From: CAZTME01 sp964614795
Lineage (GTDB): Bacteria > Patescibacteriota > Microgenomatia > UBA1400 > PJMF01
Assembly (NCBI GenBank): GCA_964614795.1
Contig: CAZTME010000023.1
Coordinates: 1 to 14,592 of the forward strand
Length of the DNA stretch: 14,592 nucleotides
Direction of reading: 5' to 3'
This document shows, one piece after another, positions 1 through 7,052 of this stretch. Position numbers and translations under genes: made by a program. Each line of letters starts with the position of its first letter. The stretch's first letter is position 1. The notes beneath the pieces are model-generated. The model did no database searches and had not been told where the DNA came from. It saw only the letters and a list, made by a program, of their open reading frames with translations.

Positions 1-2
1 CT

Positions 3-1520
3 AGATACGGCGGCATTGATCAGCAATCTTCCACTTCCCAACCCGGCATTATTGGCAGTGTTTTTGGCTTAATTGGCAGCATGTACGCCTATCAACCCGC
101 TGCCACCAATCGCTATGTTGCCTATGTTTTGGATGAGGCGGATTTGGCTCCTCCGGCCTATGCTCAGGGTGTTGGTTTTGCCGCGCTGGATCCGGTTTTA
201 AATCTCTGGAAGATGTTTCGCAATGTGGCCTATTTCTTCTTTATTGGCGTGTTTATCGTGATTGGTTTTATGATTATGTTTCGCCAGAAGATTTCCGGCC
301 AAGCAGCCATTACCGCTCAACAAGCCATTCCTTCAATTATCGTTTCACTCATTTTAGTGACTTTTTCCTACGCCATTGCCGGTTTTCTTATTGATTTAAT
401 GTATCTTTTTATGTTTATGTTAGTTTATGTCTTTAATTATACATCTGGTACCGGAAACAGCGCTATTTTGGCAGCAAGTTCTGTTCAGTGGAATATTGGC
501 GAACTGGGGGCCGCTTTAATGGGGGCGGCTTGGAATCCTGCTAACAACGCCGGATTTGTTGAAACTTTGTTAAGTAATTTTGAGGGAACAAGTGGCGGTT
601 GGCTTTCCAATGGTGTGTTTTCGTGGATGGGTGGTTTAACTCTTTCTTTAGTTCTTGCCATCGCAGTATTAATTGGTATGGTTAAACTTTTTTTCGAGTT
701 ACTCAAGTCCTATGCTTCAATTATCATGGGTGTAATTTTCGCTCCTTTTTATCTCATGCTGGGCGCTTTTCCCGGCAAAAACACTTTTGTGCCTTGGTTA
801 AGAAATATGGTGGGCAACCTAGCCGCCTTCCCCACTGTTTTGCTCTTTGTGATGTTGTTTCAAGTCTTCACAAGTGAATCGGTTTTTAGAGATGGTTTTG
901 GTGGTGGTTTTATGCCTCCCTATCTCATTGGTGGTGGGCAATCCAGCGCTGCCGCCTACCTGCTGGGTTTGGGCATCATTTTAGCCTTGGAACCAATTGT
1001 GAAAGAAATCAAAAAACGCATGGGCGCCAGCGACGGCGGGTTTGGCATGATGGTGGCCGGGGCAGCCGGAGCATCTGCCAAAGAAGCTTGGAATAAAGGA
1101 TTCATGGGTGTGAGCGGGAAAAGCCTTAGCGGTCTTGGTTTTTCCTCAGCTGGGGCTGGAATTGGGGCTCTGACCGGTGGTACAATCAATAAAATGAGAG
1201 GTGGATCATTCGGAGCTGGCGCAAAAACTGGCGCAATCGCTGGTGGTGTGGCACCTCTTGTAGTTACTCGTACTCCACGAATTTTAAACAACATAGCAAA
1301 TACCGTAATGAATCAAGGATCTCAGGCTGCTGGAAAAGTTTTATTAACTGGCGGTATTGAAAAAATTAAGAATATTGTCCCAGAGGGTTATGTCCAAAGA
1401 ATAGATCAGTTTGGAAATATTATCTTAGAAAAAAAGAGAGAAGCAGAAGACCCAAATTCAACTTCAAATATATCTAATGCCCCCAAACCTAACATTACCG
1501 ACCCATCAGCAAGTTGGTAA
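3..1520 (+). CDS. VirB6/TrbL-like T4SS inner-membrane protein, 5'-partial
   Basis: The reading frame is open to the left edge (first whole codon at 3), so the gene starts outside the window; the ATG at 81 lies inside a continuous frame and is probably not the start. The visible 505 residues show a polytopic membrane protein. Hydrophobic segments lie at about nt 222-281, 333-438 (probably two), 630-705, 714-770, 819-871 and 945-1000, followed by a Gly/Ala-rich stretch (about 1020-1270) and a polar tail ending in an Asn/Pro/Ser-rich run. This pattern fits VirB6/TrbL-like channel proteins of T4SS-like loci in Patescibacteria; motifs such as FSYAIAGFLIDLMY support that, though the match is from memory. 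Its expected role is the inner-membrane translocation channel, working with the M23 protein and PrgI further right. The last third (after about 1190) is richer in AT codons than the start. It ends 82 bp before the convergent minus-strand gene. Confidence 0.75.
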   Translation, partial: RYGGIDQQSSTSQPGIIGSVFGLIGSMYAYQPAATNRYVAYVLDEADLAPPAYAQGVGFAALDPVLNLWKMFRNVAYFFFIGVFIVIGFMIMFRQKISGQAAITAQQAIPSIIVSLILVTFSYAIAGFLIDLMYLFMFMLVYVFNYTSGTGNSAILAASSVQWNIGELGAALMGAAWNPANNAGFVETLLSNFEGTSGGWLSNGVFSWMGGLTLSLVLAIAVLIGMVKLFFELLKSYASIIMGVIFAPFYLMLGAFPGKNTFVPWLRNMVGNLAAFPTVLLFVMLFQVFTSESVFRDGFGGGFMPPYLIGGGQSSAAAYLLGLGIILALEPIVKEIKKRMGASDGGFGMMVAGAAGASAKEAWNKGFMGVSGKSLSGLGFSSAGAGIGALTGGTINKMRGGSFGAGAKTGAIAGGVAPLVVTRTPRILNNIANTVMNQGSQAAGKVLLTGGIEKIKNIVPEGYVQRIDQFGNIILEKKREAEDPNSTSNISNAPKPNITDPSASW

Positions 1521-1522
1521 CT

Positions 1523-1544
1523 ACTTTGGGAATCTTTTCAAAGT
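1523..1544. terminator. Weak hairpin between convergent genes
   Basis: ACTTTG at 1523-1528 and CAAAGT at 1539-1544 form a 6-bp stem with a 10-base loop in the 82-bp gap between the two convergent genes. It could end transcripts from both sides, but there is no T-run on either strand, so this is only a candidate placed by position. Confidence 0.2.
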
Positions 1545-1602
1545 TCAAGATTTACAATTTATACTTGCTAATATAGCCTAGAAGATTTTTATGAAGGGTT
1601 TA

Positions 1603-4600
1603 TCACTTAGCTCCAAAATATGTTGCCGCAGTCAATTGTTTTATAAATTCATCCGCAAATTGTGCACTAAAAATATCCCATTGAAAAATGCCAGTGGCAA
1701 TTCTTAAAAGAATTTCTTTATCCTCTTCAGTTATGATTTTAGATGTCACTTGACTTGTCAAATAATCCCTGACATATTCAAGATCTTTACCCTGACCCCG
1801 AAGCACTTCCTTTGGCATCGCCATGTTCAAAATTTTGATTAAAACCAAATAAACTGATATTCTATTTAAGAAATTTTGAGAACCTCTGTTGTCACCATCA
1901 ATAGTGGCTGCTTCAATTTCCATTCCTATTTTAGGAAACATGCTTGTAGCATATCGTGCATCTTTTTTGAGTTTGTTTATTATTGTTGCGCTATCCCATT
2001 CTGAAACGTCTTTCATTAAACAACTCAACAATACACCATCAATGGCATTTTGTCCAAAATTGCCACAAATGGTAGCAATCGAACCAGGCATTTTTTGTAA
2101 TGGCATCAATCCGTAGATCCGTTTTCCATCCCGATCTCTCACATCATCCAAAGTCATGAGCAACCCATTTCCCCCATTGTGTCTCAATCTCTCACCCACA
2201 GAGTCCCTGCCAAGAAGCGTGGATCGAAGCGGAGGGCTGAACACTGTAAAATGAGGTCTTCCGGGTGTGCTCGAAGTATTCACCACAGATATCATTGGTC
2301 CCAAAAGGTAATCATATTTCCCATGACCATGTTGTTTGATTATGTTTTTCACGCCATTTCTTGCTGCAGGCTTGAACATCATCCAAGGATTTGTTCCTGA
2401 GTAACACAAAAGAAAGGCCGTAGGCATGAAGCTGTATTTTGCATATCTGTATTTAAAGGTCTCATTTATAGCATAAGTTAGCCAGTCGATTGCATAATAA
2501 TTCAAATCGGACATTCCCTCAATGCTGCTCGGACTCAGCGCGACATGATTCCATGTTACCATAACGTATAGCTTGATCGCCCTAGCAATAAATTCTTTTG
2601 AGAATCTTGGTCCCAATTTACCTGCCAATACTTGCTCTCTCTCTTCTATTGAGTGGATAAAATCCACAAAATCACCCATCTGATTATGGAACATGCCCGC
2701 GCGAAGCGGCTTGCCTTCCGCATCAGTCGGCACGTCATGCGTCAACCCATTTACGACAATTTGCTTCAAGCCGGGGTTGCTTGCGTCGATTTTTTCAAAT
2801 ATTTCGTCAAGTATGCTCCAGACTCTTTCCATAGCCGTCTCAGTGTAGGTGATTTCAACTTCGTCCCCACCCACATCTCGCTGATTTTGAACCAACCTCA
2901 AATCCAAAGCGCTAATCCATTTTTTAGGCACTACCACCCTCCTTATACCAATTGCCACATTGGTTCCTAAAGCGCCATCCAAGTCTGTTGTAACAAAGTC
3001 TTCTTTCGCGATTATTCCCGTCAAAGGCATGTCGGCGACATTTTGTAACTTGATGACTCCTCGCGCACCATCTCTTTGTGAAGATCCATTTACCAGTTGA
3101 TCGCGCAATCCCCCCACCCAGTCAAAACACGCAGCCAACCTTATGTTATGATCTTTTTTTAATCTTTCTAAGCGATCACTCGCTATGACTGCTTGACCTG
3201 CATCTAGATATTGAATTCTAACGAGGATGCTATTCATTTCACCAAAAATTACCGCATCAATTAGTTGTTTTGATTCATTTCCTAATGCGGCCGGATTCAT
3301 ATCGCTTTTTTCAAGCGTGCACATTTCCTCTAAATACGCATTTTCATACTTTTCAAATTGAGCCGTAAGAATTTCCAATTCTAGGGCATTAATTTCTGGC
3401 GAAGACGAAGCTTTTTGTTTCAGTCTTTCCAACATTTGAAAAACAACGTCAAAGTTTGTTTGAACACTGTTTCTTTCCGCAATGATTTTTGCTGATTGCC
3501 TTTTTGCAATTTCGATTTGTTTTCGAATATCTGCAAATTGATCATCAATTAATTTTTTCTCTGTGTTTGCAGTTATAATTTGGTTTAGAGATTGAATTAA
3601 TTCTTCAAAATATTGGATTTTTTTTACTTTCAATGTAAACAACTCAGTCGTGCTGAGGTTGTTTGCCTTTGCAGCCTGTTCTTGAGGATCTACTTGGTTC
3701 ATGATTGCGGTTAGCTCCTGCTGAACCAAGGGAACTTTGGCTATTGCCAAAGTAGCCAGTGTTGAAAGATCGTGGGCTGATATGCTTGCTGAAAATCTGG
3801 TTGTGATTGCACTGACATCCTGAACCAATGAAGATCCATCAGTAACTATTTTCCAATTCGCAAAATTTTGGTTATCAATCATAGTTGCTCGATCAATAAC
3901 TGACTGATACACCCTTTTTGCGTTGTTAATATCATTCTTTCTTACTTCGTCTACAAATTCGAATAACGACACATCGTTTTCAGCTAACTGCAAAAACTTC
4001 TTGGCTTTATCTAACGCGTCAATTAACTGTCCAATCTGGGCGGGATTGGATCTTGGATCAAAAGCAGGAACGGCTATTTGGCTTTCAATCGCTTGACTGA
4101 TGGTACGCAAGTTGATAATTGCTGAATGGTTTGTTACTTCTAATGTATTATTATGTCGTGTGGCATTTAGACCAGTTAATGCGTCTGCAATTAGTTGGTT
4201 TGTTGCTTGGGTGTTGTCTGGGGGAACACTCATTGCCAATCCTTCAAGTAGTACAAGAAGCTCACGCAGAACGCCCATCTCCTCATGTAGCGTATCGTGT
4301 CGATTGTTCTGCGCATCTGTCCACGCTCCTGTTTGAAGCGTTTCATATTCTAGCTCTGCAAGTTCGATCTCTCGTCCAAGCAATGCCTCTTGAATCTCAA
4401 GAAATAGCGTCTCAAAATCGGGTGGTTTTTTGTTTTCTCTTTCTAGGTACTGAGCAACAGCAACAAGTCTGGTCGTAACCCTCTTGAGAAATCCTGAGCT
4501 GTCACCAAAAATTACCACCTTAAACTCTTTGGCACTTAATGCCTTAGCCTTGAGGGGTAAAGAATCATCGACGGTTTTACTTAATACTTCCGAAAGAGTT

Positions 4601-4608
4601 ACAGCCAT
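1603..4608 (-). CDS. Unrecognised 1001-aa mostly helical protein
   Basis: I do not recognise the family. The frame is open upstream to 4827, but that extension overlaps the divergent gene, is Cys-rich and unprotein-like, and the ATG at 4608 (MAVTLSEVLS) has a -10-like box 5 bases before it, so 4608 is chosen. There is no signal peptide or clear membrane segment, so it is probably cytoplasmic. Residues 1-560 are largely helical, with coiled-coil-like stretches rich in Lys, Glu and Gln at about 345-435. The C-terminal 430 residues look like a folded globular region rich in Trp, Tyr, His and Gly (for example SGTNPWMMFKPAARNG near residue 732 and HGHGKYDYLLGPM after it). I see no nucleotide-binding loop, nuclease or protease motif. 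It is transcribed divergently from the 444-aa gene through a shared 102-bp region, which suggests joint control. Its role could be structural or an effector; the sequence does not decide. Confidence 0.8.
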   Translation of the reverse strand: MAVTLSEVLSKTVDDSLPLKAKALSAKEFKVVIFGDSSGFLKRVTTRLVAVAQYLERENKKPPDFETLFLEIQEALLGREIELAELEYETLQTGAWTDAQNNRHDTLHEEMGVLRELLVLLEGLAMSVPPDNTQATNQLIADALTGLNATRHNNTLEVTNHSAIINLRTISQAIESQIAVPAFDPRSNPAQIGQLIDALDKAKKFLQLAENDVSLFEFVDEVRKNDINNAKRVYQSVIDRATMIDNQNFANWKIVTDGSSLVQDVSAITTRFSASISAHDLSTLATLAIAKVPLVQQELTAIMNQVDPQEQAAKANNLSTTELFTLKVKKIQYFEELIQSLNQIITANTEKKLIDDQFADIRKQIEIAKRQSAKIIAERNSVQTNFDVVFQMLERLKQKASSSPEINALELEILTAQFEKYENAYLEEMCTLEKSDMNPAALGNESKQLIDAVIFGEMNSILVRIQYLDAGQAVIASDRLERLKKDHNIRLAACFDWVGGLRDQLVNGSSQRDGARGVIKLQNVADMPLTGIIAKEDFVTTDLDGALGTNVAIGIRRVVVPKKWISALDLRLVQNQRDVGGDEVEITYTETAMERVWSILDEIFEKIDASNPGLKQIVVNGLTHDVPTDAEGKPLRAGMFHNQMGDFVDFIHSIEEREQVLAGKLGPRFSKEFIARAIKLYVMVTWNHVALSPSSIEGMSDLNYYAIDWLTYAINETFKYRYAKYSFMPTAFLLCYSGTNPWMMFKPAARNGVKNIIKQHGHGKYDYLLGPMISVVNTSSTPGRPHFTVFSPPLRSTLLGRDSVGERLRHNGGNGLLMTLDDVRDRDGKRIYGLMPLQKMPGSIATICGNFGQNAIDGVLLSCLMKDVSEWDSATIINKLKKDARYATSMFPKIGMEIEAATIDGDNRGSQNFLNRISVYLVLIKILNMAMPKEVLRGQGKDLEYVRDYLTSQVTSKIITEEDKEILLRIATGIFQWDIFSAQFADEFIKQLTAATYFGAK

Positions 4609-4613
4609 ACGAA

Positions 4614-4619
4614 ATAGTA
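4614..4619 (-). promoter_or_regulatory. -10 box of the 1001-aa gene
   Basis: On the minus strand TACTAT (4 of 6 to TATAAT) ends 5 bases before the ATG at 4608, which would place the transcript start on or next to the start codon: a leaderless mRNA. No convincing -35 box is seen at 16-18 bp. The box touches the palindrome at 4619-4631. Confidence 0.4.
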
Positions 4620-4631
4620 TTGTGTCACAAT
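4619..4631. promoter_or_regulatory. 13-bp palindrome, candidate operator
   Basis: ATTGTG-T-CACAAT is a perfect inverted repeat around one central base, lying immediately upstream of the -10 box of the minus-strand gene, where a bound dimeric regulator would block or alter RNA polymerase. A half-site-like TTGTGA recurs at 4684-4689, just before the -10 box of the plus-strand gene. The regulator is unknown; the RHH protein encoded at 6074 is one local candidate. Confidence 0.4.
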
Positions 4632-4697
4632 TTGTTTGAGGAATCAACGTGTAGTGACGTCCGGGACAACAATTTTTATTTTTTTGTGATATCCTAA

Positions 4698-4703
4698 TAT
4701 AAT
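4698..4703 (+). promoter_or_regulatory. -10 box of the 444-aa gene
   Basis: A perfect TATAAT lies 7 bases before the ATG at 4711, so transcription should begin at or within 2 bases of the start codon (leaderless). No Shine-Dalgarno site can fit. The -35 region is T-rich but has no clear consensus. Confidence 0.6.
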
Positions 4704-4710
4704 CTTTTTT

Positions 4711-6045
4711 ATGCCAACAGAACTCAATTCTGCTCAAACACATGTTGATGATGCACCAACAATTCGTGCTGATTTTTCTAACTGGCAAGTTGCGAATGAA
4801 GAGCAAGAAGCGCAAGCCCATCCTCAAGAATCTGGTAGTTCTGGTCCACCATCCGAGGCTGATCCCAATCTCTCAGATTTAGCCACACCAGAGCGAAGCA
4901 CTCCTGCTCCAGCAATTAATCAAGCAGGCTTTGAAAAAGCGAAGATGGAATTTGCAGCAATACAATCTACAGAAACAATTAATTATGTCCTTCAAAAAAT
5001 GGTGGAAAATAGCACCTCTTCTGAAGACCCATTTTCAAACATCAAGCCAGAGGAACTAGCTGCCTTGTTGATTAAAATTGACGAATCAAATCTACAAGCA
5101 TTAGAACAAGTAACGAATGGAGCTGAAATAAAACCAGAAGAGCTAATTCAAAATGGAATAAATTCAGAATTGGTGGACAAATTAAGAGTAAAAGTGAGTA
5201 TGGATGAAGAAGCTTCTCGCTATTATCTACAACCAAAAATTAATGAAATTGCTAAAATTCTTATTCAAGAACCTGAAAAAATAAATCCAGATGAATTATT
5301 TTCAACACATGAACTACTTCAGACTTTTGGATATTTTCATGAAGACATTCAACTCTCGCCAGAATTGCAAAATCACATCAAGTTAATAAATGAGGAATGT
5401 GAAAAAAGAAAAATTGAGCTTGAAGGAGTCGCCAAAACAATTGCTGAATCAAGTGCGACGACAGGCATTCCAATTCCAGAGGGATCGTCTATAAGCTCTC
5501 TTGAAAAAAACGAAACCAATGACACGCTAGTTGTGACAACCACAGCGCCAGACGGAAAAGAATCTCAAACTGAGGTGAAAAAACCAGACCTATTAATGCT
5601 AATGATGTTTATGGTTGTTGCAGACACTATTACTGGAAGTCATTATGCCGAAGAAACAATGCAGTTGTTGCTCAATAAAACTGTTGTCGCCCCCTTGTTA
5701 GAAAAATTTGGTATTGACCCTGAAACAATATTACAAGGCATGGGAGCAGATCAAGATAAATTTGCTATTACTGACGAAATGATTAGAGGTTGGGACAATG
5801 ATGCGGCGAAAAAATTCTTCACAACCTGTGTAAAAAATCACACAGTGTTTAGATTTATTTCACAGTTTAGACCAGAACATAGAAAAATGATTTTTGCTAC
5901 CCCGCACACAATGCCATTCAAAGCTGGAATATTTGATCAAGAAATTACTCTTGAACAAGAACTCGTTGAAACAATGCGGAAACAATTAAAAAATGAGGGA
6001 AGGCTAGCAGAGCTGGGAATTGAAGAACAAAAACCAATCGCATAA
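4711..6045 (+). CDS. Unrecognised 444-aa acidic protein
   Basis: I do not recognise the family. The start is fixed by the TATAAT box 7 bases upstream. Residues 1-70 are polar, acidic and Pro/Ser-rich (likely disordered); the rest is mostly helical. A short motif recurs three times: IKPEEL at 111-116 and 140-145, and INPDEL at 191-196, each opening a helix-like block, so the middle may hold degenerate helical repeats. Around residues 292-312 there is a Met/Leu-rich hydrophobic stretch (LLMLMMFMVVAD), perhaps a buried helix or a weak membrane contact. The C-terminal 130 residues look globular. There is no signal peptide or catalytic motif. It diverges from the 1001-aa gene, and that pairing, plus the lack of recognisable relatives for both, suggests a two-gene unit. 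The RHH-flavokinase gene follows after 28 bp, with its own promoter-like sequence. Confidence 0.8.
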   Translation: MPTELNSAQTHVDDAPTIRADFSNWQVANEEQEAQAHPQESGSSGPPSEADPNLSDLATPERSTPAPAINQAGFEKAKMEFAAIQSTETINYVLQKMVENSTSSEDPFSNIKPEELAALLIKIDESNLQALEQVTNGAEIKPEELIQNGINSELVDKLRVKVSMDEEASRYYLQPKINEIAKILIQEPEKINPDELFSTHELLQTFGYFHEDIQLSPELQNHIKLINEECEKRKIELEGVAKTIAESSATTGIPIPEGSSISSLEKNETNDTLVVTTTAPDGKESQTEVKKPDLLMLMMFMVVADTITGSHYAEETMQLLLNKTVVAPLLEKFGIDPETILQGMGADQDKFAITDEMIRGWDNDAAKKFFTTCVKNHTVFRFISQFRPEHRKMIFATPHTMPFKAGIFDQEITLEQELVETMRKQLKNEGRLAELGIEEQKPIA

Positions 6046-6048
6046 ATT

Positions 6049-6065
6049 ATATGATAAAATCATAT
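6049..6065. promoter_or_regulatory. 17-bp inverted repeat, candidate RHH operator
   Basis: ATATGAT-AAA-ATCATAT is a perfect 7-bp inverted repeat with a 3-base spacer. It sits in the 28-bp gap before the RHH-flavokinase gene and covers both possible -10 boxes. Proteins of the RHH class commonly bind palindromes overlapping their own promoters, so autoregulation by the adjacent gene product is a natural inference. Confidence 0.5.
6050..6060 (+). promoter_or_regulatory. -10 region of the RHH-flavokinase gene
   Basis: TATGAT (6050-6055) and TAAAAT (6055-6060) each match TATAAT at 5 of 6 positions. Either would start transcription a few to about 12 bases before the ATG at 6074, with no Shine-Dalgarno site. 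Both lie inside the 17-bp inverted repeat. No good -35 box is seen. Confidence 0.45.
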
Positions 6066-6073
6066 TTCATCAC

Positions 6074-6949
6074 ATGTCCTCCATACCAATTTCTATTACC
6101 CTTCCCCAAGAATTTCTAGAGCAAATTAGATCAGAGGTGAATAAGGGCTCCTATGCGAGCGTTAGTGAGTTTGTGCGGGATGCAGTGAGAGCCATGTTTG
6201 AGGCTAAAGGCGCTCAATTCAACAGTTCATCACCCGGTGGTTTTCCCACACCGATTGCTAGCTTAACTCAATCGAACAGAGCTGATGACAAACCAATGGC
6301 GAGCTGGGCTCAATCTAATCCTAAAGATAAATCAGCGCCGTGTTCACATCAGACAATGTCTCAATCTGGCAACCCATTTCATAGCTCGACTCACGAAAAA
6401 ACACCTAGTGTTGCACAAATGGTGGGTCAGTCTCGATCAAAATCGCCCGATTCTGGACCGATTTCCAGTGCGACGCCGTCAATACAACAAGTGGATTCCC
6501 CTACCTCAAAATCCACCCCTCCCCCGGTGGTGATTTATAACTTGGGAGAAAATTATTGGATTACGGGTAAGGTTGAGCGAGGCCAACAATTGGGCGGAAA
6601 ATTGGGTTTTCCCACGCTTAATTTGGATCCTTCATTATTACCCGCAGATGTCCCTCACGGTGTGTTTGTGGCGGAAGTGGAGGTTGCCGACAGGCTTTAC
6701 CAAGCGGCCGGCCATTATGGCCCGCGAAAGACCCTGAATGAATGGCGACCAACCCTAGAGTTTCATTTATTAGATTTCAACCAGCATGTGCCCGGCCATT
6801 TGGTGCGTTTTCGATTATTGAAGCAAATTCGCCAAACCCTGAAATTTCACTCACTTGACCAATTAAAAACACAATTGGCGGATGATGTTATGGCGGTGAG
6901 GCAGTTTTTTGGAGAGAAAATGATTGTGCGAGATTGCCCAGATCAATGA
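6074..6949 (+). CDS. RHH DNA-binding domain fused to riboflavin kinase
   Basis: The protein has 291 residues. Residues 1-46 form a ribbon-helix-helix domain of ParD/CopG type: a short strand (ISITLP), a helix, then SVSEFVRDAVRAMF. Residues 47-158 are a Ser/Pro/Gln-rich, likely disordered linker. Residues 161-288 match the flavokinase domain of RibF: GKV at 165, the G-rich GGKLGFPTLN region with the PTxN motif at 180-183, LEFHLLDF with the presumed catalytic Glu at 229, and a C-terminal helix resembling the family's end. No FAD synthetase (nucleotidyltransferase) domain is present, so it should make FMN from riboflavin and ATP but not FAD. The ATG at 6074 is preferred over 6020, which overlaps the upstream gene and precedes the promoter. 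Archaeal RbkR also joins DNA binding to riboflavin kinase, but with unrelated domains; this fusion would be a parallel. A regulator with a degenerate kinase domain as flavin sensor is the alternative. Confidence 0.85.
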   Translation: MSSIPISITLPQEFLEQIRSEVNKGSYASVSEFVRDAVRAMFEAKGAQFNSSSPGGFPTPIASLTQSNRADDKPMASWAQSNPKDKSAPCSHQTMSQSGNPFHSSTHEKTPSVAQMVGQSRSKSPDSGPISSATPSIQQVDSPTSKSTPPPVVIYNLGENYWITGKVERGQQLGGKLGFPTLNLDPSLLPADVPHGVFVAEVEVADRLYQAAGHYGPRKTLNEWRPTLEFHLLDFNQHVPGHLVRFRLLKQIRQTLKFHSLDQLKTQLADDVMAVRQFFGEKMIVRDCPDQ

Positions 6950-7052
6950 TGTCAAAACTGCGGATGATTGAGACGCGAGGATTGGTGGAAAATTAACAAA
7001 ACACTCAAAAGTAATCGATGATATCTGGCAATAGAAAAAAGATTAGCACACT

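Noticed and set aside
4609..4827. 73-codon N-terminal extension of the 1001-aa gene
   Set aside because: It overlaps the start of the divergent gene, is Cys/Ile-rich without a domain, and the promoter-like box at 4614-4619 supports the start at 4608.
6020..6073. 18-codon extension of the RHH-flavokinase
   Set aside because: It overlaps the upstream stop region and would be read from before the promoter and the 17-bp repeat; the RHH strand begins a few residues after the ATG at 6074, as usual.
6946..6996. 16-codon frame overlapping the flavokinase stop
   Set aside because: Too short, no start signal, no recognisable sequence.
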